A stretch of DNA of 64,000 nucleotides, taken from positions 3,832,864 through 3,896,863 of the forward strand of contig JARUPZ010000013.1 of assembly GCA_031213475.1 (NCBI GenBank), written 5' to 3'. Both the position numbers and the translations under genes were made by a program. The DNA is from Nereocystis luetkeana (taxonomy: Eukaryota > Sar > Phaeophyceae > Laminariales > Laminariaceae). Every line of letters begins with the position of its first letter. Position 1 is the first letter of the stretch. This document shows positions 21,756 to 34,900 of the stretch, piece by piece. The notes under the pieces are model-generated. The model searched no databases. It was not told where the DNA came from and saw nothing but the letters and a program-made list of their open reading frames with translations.

Positions 21756-22730
21756 CCTGAAGGAAGGCTGATCCGTGGGGGGGAAGGGGGGGGGGGGGGG
21801 GGTTACAATGTCAGTGGTCAAGCCTCTGGGTGCGGGTCGAGATTCGAACACTATGAGGTGGTGGCGATGGGCCTGAATGCTGAGCTGTGTGGGGGAGCAG
21901 TGGAGAGTAAATAAAGCCTGCACGCGATTTAGGGTTTGAAGACTGGTCTTGCGGGGCGAGGCTTGCAAGCTGAGAGCTGAGGGGGGCACGTAGATACGTT
22001 CAAGTGATGCCCATCGATTTCTGCTGCGGTTGCGCTATAGGACGCGTTCATATTCTATTCCAGGACATGTTTTCGTAGGTTCGGTGTAGAGTGACCGAGA
22101 TGGCTTCATACATACAGACAGACAGACAAGACAGACAGACCGACCGACCGACATATATAAAAAAAACGGCCTGAAAACAAAAAAACTAGGAAAGTTAAGT
22201 GGCTTCAGTCTGCTGGATGCGAGTCACATGATTCGAAGGTTCGCTTGGCTGCGGTGCGGTGAACCCTGAAACGCTTTTTTTTTTTGTTAGCTGTGGGCAG
22301 AGCGTGCAATGTTTAGTGCAGCCACTCGCGAGGGCCTACACACATGCCCCCGTACGTATCATACATTGTTACTGCCCTCGATGAAAAGCATTCGAGCGCT
22401 GCTCTCAGTTTGCTTGTCTTTTTTTTTTTTTTTTGTGAAGTCGCAGTTGGAGTTGGTGCGAGTGTTGACCAGTTGGCACCGGCACAGACGGCACCCCAGC
22501 AGGCGGGGTTTGGCTCTCAGACTGAACGTCTGCTGTTTTTCCCTTGGAGAAAAAAACCAAGAACAAAAGGCTCGCGCTTCGCGCCTCAATGTTAAATACC
22601 TCCGCGTACGTATCATACATTGCTTATATACGCTCATAAAACTAGGCTTGTACCTGAACACACCGAAGGGGGAGGATATAACATGCGCTGTGGACGACAC
22701 GAAGTAGCGTTAACCACTACCTGGTACTAT
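21756..22730. other. No gene recognised; CATACATT direct repeat
   Basis: A G run lies near 21778-21802 and a GACA/GACC run near 22125. TACGTATCATACATTG occurs near 22353 and again near 22608, marking the ends of an imperfect direct repeat. Confidence 0.45.
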
Positions 22731-22835
22731 TTACGGGAGACCATAGTTAATGGGACCAAATACTGTTAGTAAAAATGGTTAAATATGTAGGTTTTTATGT
22801 ATACCATAGGTCCAATTAACCACGGTCCCCCGTAA
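22731..22835 (-). mobile_element. Family A element
   Basis: TTACGGGAGACCATAGTTAA at the left and TTAACCACGGTCCCCCGTAA at the right. TACCTGGTA lies just upstream near 22719. Confidence 0.88.
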
Positions 22836-23071
22836 GGGCAGCGATCAAAAGAATGGTTGGTAGCTTTTGGTGTTTTAATCAACCATTGGACCGCCCAGGA
22901 ACGACCAGCAGCATGGGGGAAGGACCAAGATTCGCTCGTGCCGCGCACCGAGTCCTTGGATCGTACGTAACTAACTCGGACGCCCACACCTGTATCGCCC
23001 CCCAATCACGCAGTGGGCTGCGCTTCCCTGTAATCATGGTTACCCTAGTACTTTTTTCTGTTTGTAATTCA

Positions 23072-23102
<31 letters not shown>

Positions 23103-23260
23103 CCTCCCTCTCTGAACTCCCGAGAGGATTATATAGACGTGACGCTGTACAGCGTGGTGCGTAGCTCTAGAAGCCGCGTCGATGAGCGCTCAGCCAGCGC
23201 CTGCGTCACACTCGCGGGTCTTATCCCGCGCGACAGGACGCAGAGACGACGAGTAGTAAC
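22836..23260. other. No gene recognised
   Basis: Contains a C run of nearly 30 bases near 23070-23099. The flanking open frame has no recognisable domain. Confidence 0.4.
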
Positions 23261-23264
23261 CCTC

Positions 23265-23400
23265 CGCTGAGCGCTGAGCGCTCGCGTGAGCAGCACCGCT
23301 AGGAGCGAGCACTAAGCGTTAGCACTAAGCGTTAGCATTAAGCGTCTGCATTAAGCGTTAGCATTAAGCGCTGGCATTGAGCGTTTGGGATTCGCCGCTA
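23265..23400. repeat. 12-base tandem repeat (GCATTAAGCGTT)
   Basis: Variants of AGCACTAAGCGTT and GCATTAAGCGTT run in tandem. Confidence 0.8.
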
Positions 23401-23428
23401 ATCTAGCCAGTCGTAAATCGTTCCAGCA

Positions 23429-23532
23429 CTTGATATAGATCCCTCCGTCGCCCATCGACCGCGGACAGGACACTCACGGCACTTGATATAGATCCCTCCG
23501 TCGCCCATCGACCGCGGACAGGACACTCACGG
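23429..23532. repeat. 52-base tandem duplication
   Basis: ACTTGATATAGATCCCTCCG through GACAGGACACTCACGG occurs twice back to back without a visible difference. Confidence 0.9.
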
Positions 23533-23924
23533 TCGCATGGCGGATATTCGGAGCGGGGACTGCCCTGTCCCCCCCCCCCCCGGACACATTCCCCCCAACA
23601 CCCCCCTCCCCAACACCCCCAAAGCCAGGGCCGGTTGTATATTCACCCAAGCTACGAAAACACCGATCGGTACTCGCGACAAAAAACAAAAACGAAACCG
23701 ATCATGGCGTGAACAGTAACAACGCTAGTTGCCCCGCAGAAACGGATGCCGCCCAAACAACAAGTGGAACGACAACTCCCCCCCCCCCCCCCTCCCCGCC
23801 GCCACCGCCTCCGTCAGGAATGGTTACGTCCTTTTGCCCCCCCTGCTCCGCCTCCAAAGGCATGCCGTGTGGTCAAATAGTCAAAGTACAACAGCAAGCA
23901 TGAAATTACCACCCGTTTCATCCC

Positions 23925-24062
23925 CTCGCCCCCTCCCCTGCCTGGTCTGTGGAAACCCGGCGCGCTCCGCCCCGGCACTGTAGGGATGCGAGGGCTCTAC
24001 ATGGTCATACGACTACGGCCATGCATGACAAACGAGGGTACCCCCCCCCCCCCCCCCCCCCC
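23925..24062 (+). mobile_element. Family P1 end fragment with poly(C)
   Basis: CCTGGTCTGTGGAAACCCGG, GCCCCGGCACTGTAGGGATG and ACGACTACGGCCATGCATGA precede a C run. Confidence 0.7.
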
Positions 24063-24804
24063 TCCCCCAACCCCTAACCGAGAATCCGGTCGAGCCTCCT
24101 CGTGGGAAGTACACACCCCCCCCCGCGCTCTCCCCCACCTTCCCTTTCCACCGGCCAAAAAAACAAAACCTCCATTCAAAGCATGTAACCGCCGCGAAAA
24201 AAAGTCTCCCACTCAATTTACCAGGAGATTGGGCTCGAAAAAAATCGTGGGGTGCGATTCCAAAAGAGGGTAAGGAGGAGCAGGAAGAGGGGAAAATCTC
24301 TCTTGTCTGTATCACGGAGAGGAGGAGAAGGGGGGAGGGAGGGAGGGAGGGAGGGACGGGAGGAAGCAAACGTAAACTTTGTTGCTATATACGCCCTACC
24401 AGGTATACCCCCCCCCCCCCCCCTGGCCTTCCTCATCGCCTCTTTTCTACCAACAAAATCGGCATTCTTTCAACAAGGAAGTACGCGAGAGGAAGCCAGG
24501 GAAGCGGCGGGAGGAAGGAAAAGAACAAGGACTTGAGTAAAATATGACTTTGTACCCCCTCCCCCCCCCGCCCCCCCCCCCCCTCCCCTCTCCGCCTTAT
24601 TCAACCAACAAACCCAGCCTTCGTCCAAAAAAGGAAGGAAGGAAGGAAGGACGAGCCACTACTGCCACCTTCCCTACTTCCCTCCGCCTCAGTTAAGCCA
24701 ACAAACCCTCAAGAGGATAGGAAGCCAGCGACCCACCAGCCAACCAAACGTACCAGGGTAGGAAGCAAGAAGGGAAGGACGAGCGAAGCACTGCCCTCCC
24801 CGCC

Positions 24805-24922
24805 TACCCGTCGAAAAACCCGACGTTCTCCGTCCGGGCATTGTATGTAGGCATGCGAGGGGTCTATGGTCATACGACTACGGCCATGCGTGACATGAGT
24901 ACCCCCCCTCCCTTCCCCCCCT
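24805..24922 (+). mobile_element. Family P1 end fragment
   Basis: CCGTCGAAAAACCCGACG, GGGCATTGTATG and ACGACTACGGCCATGCGTGA precede GAGTAC and a C-rich run. Confidence 0.7.
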
Positions 24923-25204
24923 TTGGCCTCTCTACACCAACAAGCTCCACCCCTGCCGCAGGTAAAAAAACAAGGACGGACACGCCAACTGCATATTGCT
25001 TTACCCCTTCCCCCCCCCCCCCCACCTCCCTCGGCCTTCTTACACCAGCTAACAAAGCCACCGACCAGCGGATACGAAACAAAAAAAAGAACGGCACATG
25101 GAAACAATTGGACGAAGGAAGGAAGGACGTCCGGAAAAACCAAAAAAGGAAAAAAAAGAATGAAACATAGTAAAAACTATCAACATTGCTCTAAAACCCC
25201 CTCC

Positions 25205-25335
25205 TGCCCCCTCCCCCCCCCCCCCCCCCCCCCCCGGACATTGTAGGCATGCGAGGGTCTATGGTCATACAGGTACGGCCATGCATGAGATCGAGTACAT
25301 CTCTCCTATCGAGTACCCTCCCCCCCCCCCCCCTC
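25205..25335 (+). mobile_element. Family P1 end fragment between two C runs
   Basis: A C run ends at GGACATTGTAGGCATGCG. CATGCATGAGATCGAGTACA and CTCCTATCGAGTACCC then lead into a second C run. Confidence 0.72.
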
Positions 25336-25554
25336 CCTCCCTCCCTCCGCCTCCCTCCACCAACAAAACCCACCAGAAAGTATATATGGGCAGGAAGAGA
25401 GAAAGGACGCAGATAGGGAAGGAAGGAAGGAAGTAAACACTGCCACGGACACACACACCAATCAGAACCAACCTTGGAGGTGTAACCATAGTAAGGGAAT
25501 GCACCCTGGTCTCTGAAATACTGTGTATCACTATGCCCCCCCCCCCCCCCCCCC

Positions 25555-25648
25555 CTCTCCGTCTCGAAGGGGATGCGTGGTCAATGGTCAAATGACTAAG
25601 GCAAGCAACAAATAAGTACGCCCCCCCCCCCCCCCCCCGCCCCCCCCC
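25555..25648 (+). mobile_element. Family P2 repeat, short copy
   Basis: CGTCTCGAAGGGGATGCGTG, CAATGGTCAAATGACTAAGG and AAGCAACAAATAAGTACG precede a C run. Confidence 0.8.
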
Positions 25649-25730
25649 TCCCACTTCTATAGCGAGGAAACTAACGAGGCAATAACGGTGGACGCGTACA
25701 AGGAGCAAAAATCAACCCTCGTGCCCTTTT

Positions 25731-25826
25731 TTACTCGTCCACGTCATCCGAATTACCACCCTTAAGCAGGAGTTCCTTAAAAGAGGCGGACTTCGGCCGG
25801 ATCAAGTTGTCCTCGCCGTACGTCAC
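25731..25826 (-). CDS. Cyclophilin gene, last exon
   Basis: After acceptor CAG it reads VTYGEDNLIRPKSASFKELL and ends GGNSDDVDE-stop. This matches the tail of TLP40 proteins after the GDVIES motif. It follows the 27281 exon in phase 0. The acidic end is unusual. Confidence 0.8.
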   Translation of the reverse strand: MTYGEDNLIRPKSASFKELLLKGGNSDDVDE

Positions 25827-25884
25827 CTGCACAGCCGCAGAGGCGATGGAGGCGGAGGGATGGATGGAGGCCTAGAGGGGGGGT

Positions 25885-25917
<33 letters not shown>

Positions 25918-28900
25918 GTACTCGATAGGAGATATGTACTCGATCTCATGGATGGCCGTAGTCGTATGACCCGGGGGGGGGGTGGGGGGGGGGGGGGGAG
26001 GGGGGTGCGGAAGGGAAAGCGAGGAAGGGGATCGGGAAGGGGAGCGGGGAGGGGGACACTCGTGCCGCACATGGCCGTAGAGTCGTGTTGCTATATACAC
26101 CCTCGCATCCCAATGAATGCACTATGCCGGGACGGAGCACGTCGGGTTCTGACCGACCGGAGGCAAGAAAGACATTGATTGCTTGCACCAAGCGCGAGCG
26201 TCGTGAGAGGATCGGCGAGGATTTGCATGCAGGGTGAGGGCTTCATCCTACAAAGAACCGCTTGTGAGGCGGACGTTCTTGCACGTGGATGACAGCGTCG
26301 AATGAGGGGGGGGGGGGGGAGGGGGGGACTGGGAAAGGGGGGGGGGAGGTGTAGGGGGGCAGGGGAAGGAGTGGATCCCCCCCTCCCTCCCCCCCTACAC
26401 TAGAACTAGTAATATTACGGCCGAATCAGACCGACCTTCTATTAACACCATACTACAAACAATCAGACTATACATGACATTCATGCTATGAATACTATAA
26501 ATCCTATAAAAAAACCTTCATACTGCTGTAAAAAATATTTAATGCTACAAATACTATCCATTCTAAAAATAGTAAATCATGGTACATACTACCAATAATA
26601 AATACAGCAGTATTCATGCTATAAATATCATCCACGCAATAAATAGTATTTCACGCTATTCATTCCAAAAATAGTATTCACACAGACATACCTGGTACGT
26701 ACTACAAATAAAAAATAGTATTCACGCCATAAATAGCATTCATGCAATAAATAAATACGGAGCAATAAAGAGCAATCACGCTGTTCATTCTGTAAATGGC
26801 ATTGCTGCGTATACTCGTAGCCGGATGGTGCTCGTGACTACCAGGTAATGGCCGAGTCCAGGGTGGCAAGAGAAAGCGCGGCAAGCGCTACGCGGACGCT
26901 AGCCGGCTTCCCTCTGTCGCCCGAGTTCGAGAAAGATTTCGCAGCATGTGCGAGACAGCGTTGAGGCAAGCGTAAGGAAGTTTGGGTGAGACAACTACGT
27001 ATCCGACCAGTGGAAAACGCAACAAGATACTATCCAACGACGCAACGTAGTATGGGCGAGACCACGGGCCGACGCAGGAGGCCTCATCCAAAAAATCCAA
27101 TACTTGCATCAAATGATCCACGACATCGAGTCAGAATACTATTACGGGGGACCTTAGTTAATAGGACCTGTAGTATACATAAAAAACTATACCTGGTATA
27201 TTTAACCATTTCTACCAACAATATTTGGTCCTACTAACTATGGTCCCCCGTAATACAGTATATTTTGCTTATTTGCTCACCGTGACCTTCTCGATGACGT
27301 CCCCGTCTCTCAACCTGCCGAGCAGCTTCCGGTTACCCACGGCGTACGCGAAGATGGCGTACCTGTTTTCGTTGACAGATTTCGTTTCGCAAAAAGAAGA
27401 ATGAAAATTAAACAAACAAACGAACGAACAAACGAACAAACGAACAAACAAACAAACAAACAGACAAACGAACAAACAAACAGACAAACGAACAAACGAA
27501 CATACAAACAAACAAACGAACGAACGAAAAGAACAAACAAACAAACAAACAAACAAAACAAAACAGAACAAACAAACAAACGAACAAACAAACAAACAAG
27601 TGAAACAGAAAAAAATTGACGGGAAAAGTCAGACGAAAAACGAGCACAAAAGTGAAACAAGCATCGAACAAAGGCAACAACAAAACAGGCAGCACTAAAC
27701 AGACCCCAGACGAAAGCAACAACGAGGCAGACAGCACTTTGCTTACGTTCTTGCACTGCCCAGGAGCAGCTCCCGGTTGGTTACTCTACCGACGTCGTAT
27801 ATATATATATACACACGCGAAAAGACGGCGTGTGCCTCTTGGTCGTTTTTTTTTTTTTTTTTTCAAAGAACGCAAGCGAAAAATGACAAAACAAAAAAAA
27901 TGACACAAAACAAAAAAAGACGAAAAAAAATGACAAAAAAAAATGAAGGAACAAAAAAACTGCCAGGTACTGCTTGCTGTACCATGTACGTACGCACGCA
28001 CGCACGCACGCACGTACGTACGTGCCGCTGTACCACCTGTGTGGTTGACCCTTTTAGGACTGCAGCCAAATTCTGAGTAGTTTGTCCCCAAAACGGGACT
28101 GACTGCGGTACTACAGGGGTTAACACCAGCGGCCGGTTCTGCTGTTGCAATGGGAGCGACGGGTTACAATGACCCACCACTACAACCCGACACAAGGGGG
28201 CAACTACTATTATTACATGCAGTAGGGCCTACATACAGCACACGCGACAACTTACGTACATCGTATTTGGCTATTTTTAATAGCACTATTTGGTCCTGTA
28301 GACGTAAAAATGATATTCAATCCAAACGGTCTTGGTGTTTCGAGTCAGAGTGCGGTCCCGTTTCGGAGACAAACCAGTCAAATCCCAAGTAGTTTGCTCC
28401 CAAAACGGGACGAAGGTACTAAAAAGGACAGCTCCAACCCAGGAAGCAAGTAGGGTGTTTTCGCGAAAGAACCGATAATGGTTGGGTCGCGAACCACAGG
28501 CTACTCACCAAACCAAAACATAATCGGGTTTGAAACTGCTTGCGAGAACCCAAAACGATCATTTCGGTTTTGAACTGGAAATCAAATTCTAGGAATATAG
28601 AATACTGGTACAGCAACAAATGACAAATAACAAAATAAAAGTACGAAAAATGGAACACCAACGGCTTCGCACGAGATGCTGCTCCCTGCTGCTGCTGCGT
28701 GGCTCGCTTGCGTTTGTGTCTGCTCTGTGTGCTCTGTGGCAGTCATGCGAAGAGTGTCAATCGATGCGACCGGGGCCTGTTGTGCAGTGCGTGCGTAGGC
28801 GTGCTGTGGGTGTGCCTGTGGTGCGGTAACACGCCCCAGAGCCCAGAGCATACCGCTACTTTGTTGCCGCAGCAACAACAAGCAGCACAGCAGGGCAACA

Positions 28901-31900
28901 ACTTCAGCAGCAGTCCACAACGCACACGGCGCCGTCAACGATGTTGATGCTGCACCCTGCCAGCCCTCCGCCGCATATAGCCGTATGCCTTTGCCGGCCA
29001 TAACGAGGGCTTCGCGTTGGCACGGACTCGCCGAATGGGCCGTGCGCTTGGCTAGATAGCTTGGTGGTGAGAGGCAACCCATGTATCATGCCTCACTCCT
29101 TCTGGCTGCTGCTGTACGCTGTGCGATGAGAACCTGACGTCGACGATTATGATTTCTTGCCAAATACGATGTTTTTATTCGTCCGGGGCGATTCCGGGTT
29201 GTCCTGGCCAATAGGGTGAAGATCCTAATCGAAACCCAAGGAGGCAAACCCAACCCGAAAATTTTGTGAAGACATGGGCCATATGAGGCCATTTTGGGTC
29301 CTGATTTGGGGATGTTGATTTATTCTTTGGGATCGGGAGAATAGAAATTGGCCAAACCAAACCATAATCGGAACTTCGCAAACACCATTAGTACCGGCCT
29401 GGGTTGGAGCGTGGTCCACGGTCAAATGCTACAGCAAGCAACAAACAAGTACGCCCCCCCCCCGTTCCGTCTCGAAAGGGATGCGCGATCAACATGATCA
29501 AATGACCAATGCGGGTTGGAGCGTGGTCCACGGTCAAATGCTACAGCAAGCAACAAACAAGTACGCCCCCCCCCCGTTCCGTCTCGAAAGGGATGCGCGA
29601 TCAACATGATCAAATGACCAATGCGGATTGGAGCGTGGTCCACGGTCAAATGCTACAGCAAGCAACAAACAAGTACGCCCCCCCCCCCCGTTCCGTCTCG
29701 AAAGGGATGCGCGATCAACATGATCAAATCACCAATGCAAGCAACACACCAGTGCACCCCACCCAACTCCCCCCCTCAATCCCCCCCCCCCCCTCCCCCT
29801 TCCTCCCACTCTCCCAACCCTCCGCCCCCGCCCCCCAACCTCAACCCCCCCCCCCCCGCACCCCCACCGCCTGCCTTGTTTTTGCTCATTACCTGCCGTC
29901 GAGGGCTTCCACCCTCTGGTTCATGAGGTATCCGTCCTTCTCCAGGTTCTCGTCTTGAAGCCAGAAAAACTCGCTGGATGCCCCGTTTCCATCGAGAGCG
30001 GGGTGGTTCATCGCGATCGCGAACGGAATGCGGAAGGTTTGGACCGCGGGGGCCTTGGTGAACACCTTCGCGGTAGAACGGTAGCGGTAGCGGTAAGGGT
30101 AACGGAGCGGTAACGGTAAATGGTAAAAGTAACGGTTAAGGCAACGGTAATGGCAACGGTAACGGTGGCGGTAATGGTAACGGCGGCGGTAATGGTAACG
30201 GTAGCGGTAACGACAACGGCGGCGGTAATGGTAACGGAGCGGTAACGGTAATGGTAAAAATAACGGTAGCGGTAACGGTAATGGTAACGGTGGCGGTATT
30301 GGTAACGGCCGCGGTAATGGTAACGGTAGCGGTAACGACAACGGTGGCGGTAACCGGTGGTAACGGTAACGGTAGAGGTAACGGCGTCGGTACTGGTAGC
30401 GGTAACGGCGGCGGTAATGGTAACGGTAATGGTAACGGTAGCGGTAACGGCGGCGGTAACGGTAGCGGTAACGGCGTCGGTACTGGTAGCGGTAACGACG
30501 ACGGCGGCAGTAATGGTAACGGTAACGGCGGCGGTAACGGTAAATGTGGCGGTAACGGTGGCGGTAATGGTGGCGGTAGCGGCAACGGTAGCGGTAAACA
30601 CGAATGGGGGTGACAAAGGTGATAACAAGGTTTAGCGCCAGGGTGATGGCAGCGAGCGCAAAAGGGAACGGTAACGGTAATGATGTTGGTGGCGCTAACG
30701 GTACACATGGTAGCGGGCATGGTAACGGTAACGGTAACGGTAACGGTAATGGTGATGGCGGCGGTAACGGTATGGGTGGAACACATTTACGGTGGCACGG
30801 TACGGATGTGGTTAGCGGAAAGGGCAGCGGTAACGATAGCGGTAAAGGTAATGGTGACGGTAACGGTAACGGTAATGGCAACGGTAGCGGTAACGGTAAC
30901 GGTAATGGTAACGGTAGCGGTAACGGCGGTGGTAATGGCAACAGTAACGGGTAATGGTAACGCTAACGGTAAAGGTATCGGCGGTGGTGGAGGGGAAGGA
31001 AAGAGGGATGGTGTTTGACCCGCGAAAGGAAAAACGGTAACAATGTGAACGGCAACGCTACTATCACGGGGGACCACATTGAATAGGACCTACGGTACAC
31101 ATAAAAACCTATATATTTCGCAATTTTTACTATTACGGGGGACCATAGTTAACAGGACCTATGGTATACATAAAAACCTATATGTTTAACCATTTTTACT
31201 AACAATATTTGGTCCTGTTAACTATGGCCCTCCGTAATAACAATATTAGGTTCTATTTACCATGGTCCCCCGAAATAGTGATGGTAGCGGTACCGGTATT
31301 GATGGGACGGTAATGACAACGGTAATGGTGACTAAAAAAGGAGATGGCAATGGTAATGACAAAGTGATGACGGTAACAGCGATGCCAACGGATAAGGGGG
31401 GACGGTACAAGGAACGGTTACGGTAACGGCAACGGTAACAACAACGGTAACGGCGATGGTACAGCGGTAATTAGCGGTCACGGAAAAAGGGAACGGTAAC
31501 AGGGAACGGTAATGGCACCGCCAACGGTAATTGAAGACGGTAACAGCAATGCCGGTGACGGTGGCGGTAACAATAGCGGTAACAGTGACGGCATATACAG
31601 AGGAGAGCACAACTATTACGGGGGGCCATAGTTAATAGGACCTATGGTATACATAAAAATCTATATATTTAACCATTTTTACTAACAATATTTGGTCCTG
31701 TTAACTATGGTCCCCCGTAATAGGTAACGCTAACGGTAACATCAACGTCAGTGGCAGCAGCAACAGTAACGGTAACATCCACGGTAACTTCCCGCGGCAG
31801 TGACCACCGGAAATAGTACGTCAAGGTAACAACAATGGTAACGAAATCGTAGACGGTAATGACAACGGTAGCGGCAACGGCAACAGCAATCGCAAGCGTA

Positions 31901-34900
31901 CTGACAGCGGCAACTAGTAATAACCCGACTCACAATGGCAACATTAACGGCATCGTATGGAAACGGAGACCATTAACAACTCCTTCCAACCCACACACCC
32001 TCATATCCTCCTCCCCCCATCCCCCTTTCTCCCCCCCCCCCCCCCCCCCCCAACACACCTCACGGCGCTTCGCGCTTGGTGCAAGCAATGTCTGCCTGGT
32101 CGGTGAAAATCCGACATGCTCCATCCCGGCATTGTAGGGATGCGAGGGTTTGTTGTCTTACGGCTACGGCCATGCATGAGATCGAGTATATCTCTCCTAT
32201 CGAGTACACGCCCCCCCCCCCCCCCCCCCCCAATATCATGATGCTATTATCCCATCGAAACCCCACCTTTGGTCCGTACACAACGGGGGCGTTACGCTGT
32301 TTCTTTCACCCGCAGCACCCCCCCTTCTCCTCCCCTCTACTATACTCTCACTTTCTTCCTCCTCCTCCTCCTCCTCCTTCATCCCCCCCCCCCCCACTAC
32401 TAAGGCCATGCATGACAGTGAGGACCCCCCCCCCCGCCCCCCCATCCAGCAGTGCCTGTCTGGTCGGTGAAAACCCAACGTGGTTTATCCCGGTATTGTA
32501 ATGGTACGAGGGTCTTACGACTACGGCCATGCATGACATGAGCATGACATGAGCCCCCCCTCCGTCCCCCCGTCCCCTCTCCCCCTAATTTATATAGGTT
32601 GGGTTGGCGTCGGTTGGCAACGACACTCTAAAACATGCCGTTCACTACGTGGGCTAGACAACCGGGGTACCTTTTCTTTTTTTTTTTGGCGATCGCCCAC
32701 ATCTGGTTGCCGAGTTAGATCATTCGTGCGAGGTAAAGAACCTTTACTCCGCACAAGTGGGAATGATAAAGGTAAGGCACCCAAGAGGCGGTTACATAGT
32801 ACTCCCATTGCTGTTTCTGGAATTGCCTACACCGGAAATTAAATCAACTCATTGAAGCTGTCATCCATACGCAAGTCCGCCTCACAAGCGGTTCTTGGTA
32901 GGATGCAGCTCACCTTCCATGCGACTCGCCGGGCACCTCACGGCGCTTCGCGCTTGGTGCAGATAATGCCTGCCTGGTCGGTGAAAACCCGACATGCTCC
33001 GTCCAGGCAATGTAGGGATGCGAGGGTCAATGGTCATACGACTACCGCCATGCATGATATCGAGTACATCTCTCCTATCGAGTACACCCCCCTCCCCCCG
33101 TCCCCCCGTCCCTTCCCCCTCCTGCGGTCATGCATGATATCGAGAACCCCCCCCCCCCCCCCCCCCCCAATCCCTTCGCTCGGTATTCCCACCCCTCAAA
33201 TCCATCTCATCGTAACCCCACCTTGGTGTTACGCGCGGCTCCGTAAACAGGGGCGTTCCCCTTTCTCTCCACCCGCAGTATCTCCAGGGGAAGACGCCTT
33301 AGCGTCCCCGTCGCTGGGTCGACGAATCCCTCACGGAATGAGCCGGAGACCACGGTGGACAGGGTTTCGTTGTTTTCCGCTCCCACCTGCGTGTGAACCA
33401 ACGTGGTTCACGCGTCGGAGCAGATCAGATCAGATCAGATCAGATCAGATCAGACCACTCTATATTTACAGATCATATCAGATAATGTCAGATCATATCA
33501 CGCTATATGTACAGATCAGGTCATATCAGATCAGACCATATCATGTTCACGGATCTGCAATATATGTAACAACATATCAGATCAGATCATGTCCACAGAT
33601 CTACATCATATGTAACAATATATCAGATCAGATCATGTTCACGGATCTGCACCACATGTAACAACATATCAGATCAGATCAGAGCATGTTCACGGATCTG
33701 CATCATATGCAACACAGATCAAATCAGATCATATCAGATCAAATCACTCTATACGTACAGATCGTATAGATCACACTCACGGATCCGCATCACATGTAAC
33801 AGATCAGATAATACTTGACACAGATACGAGCTGCGACAGGTACGGCACTTTCGGTTACACCATTTTCTGAAATGACGGGGGGGGGGCTTAACCCAAAATC
33901 NNNNNNNNNNNNNNNNNNNNNNNNNNNNNNNNNNNNNNNNNNNNNNNNNNNNNNNNNNNNNNNNNNNNNNNNNNNNNNNNNNNNNNNNNNNNNNNNNNNN
34001 GTCAAAGTCAGGGATAGCGATAACGGCCGTGGTTAGTGGCCGGGGTTGGGGGCTCGCGTTAGGGTGAGCTAAGGGTAGAGGGTGGGGCTAGGTAAGCTTG
34101 TTTTGGGGGGTTGGGGATTTCGGGAGTGCGCAAGCACAACAGACACGCCCTGTTAGGCCATACCTGGTATTTTGAAAAAACAAAACCATGGACACACAAT
34201 CGCTAGAAACACGAAGGAAGCGAACGATATTTTGAAAATCAAGGACAACGAGCACGTCATGGACACACGGACAAAAAATCCCCGCAGAGACGGCAACACA
34301 AGCAAGCACACCAACGATGCGCACGGACTCATGAAACACAAGTACATGAATTGCAAACGCATCTTCGGCATATAGAAACCCTTCAGGTCATGGGCCCAGG
34401 CGGAAAAAAAACACCAAAACCATGAACAATATTGACACGCCCACACAACAATCGAGCCAGGTATACGAACACATCGCGGAAAGCGCGAGCGAGCGAGCGA
34501 GCGAGCGAGCGAAATCAGATGCAAATCGAACCCTATGCGCCATATAAAATAAAAGAGGCAAGCGCCGGGGGGGGGGGAAGACACCTGTGACCATGGCTTG
34601 TCCGGAGAGCTTGGAAATGACATGACAATGATGGGAAAAAACCCCTCAAACCCATCGTATTGCAGACACATCTCCCCACAAAAATATTAATCATGGATAC
34701 ACATACTGCATGTACCCCCCACACGTATCAAATCATGGGTGCCCACCCTCAACACCCACGAAACAATCAACTCATGGACACACCACCCGCGAAACCACCA
34801 ACTCATGGACACATAGACACCGACAGCTTCACCAATACACACACAACCATCAAAATCATGGACACACCGCCCACAAAAGCCACCAGTTCATCGACACAGG

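Larger units (their letters stand above)
23533..25730. other. Poly(C)-rich repeat field with P1 and P2 fragments; no exon seen
   Basis: At least four C-terminated repeat fragments, long C runs and several A-rich stretches fill this interval downstream of the cyclophilin stop codon. Confidence 0.5.

Noticed and set aside
27269-27280. Stop after VTVSK as the end of the cyclophilin protein
   Set aside because: The GTGAGC inside it is a good donor, and the exon at 25731-25826 continues the conserved family tail in phase.
30068-30960. Telomere-like or protein-coding Gly-Asn/Val-Thr repeat
   Set aside because: The hexamer GGTAAC is not a known telomere motif, lies inside an intron, and all frames stay open only because of the repeat.
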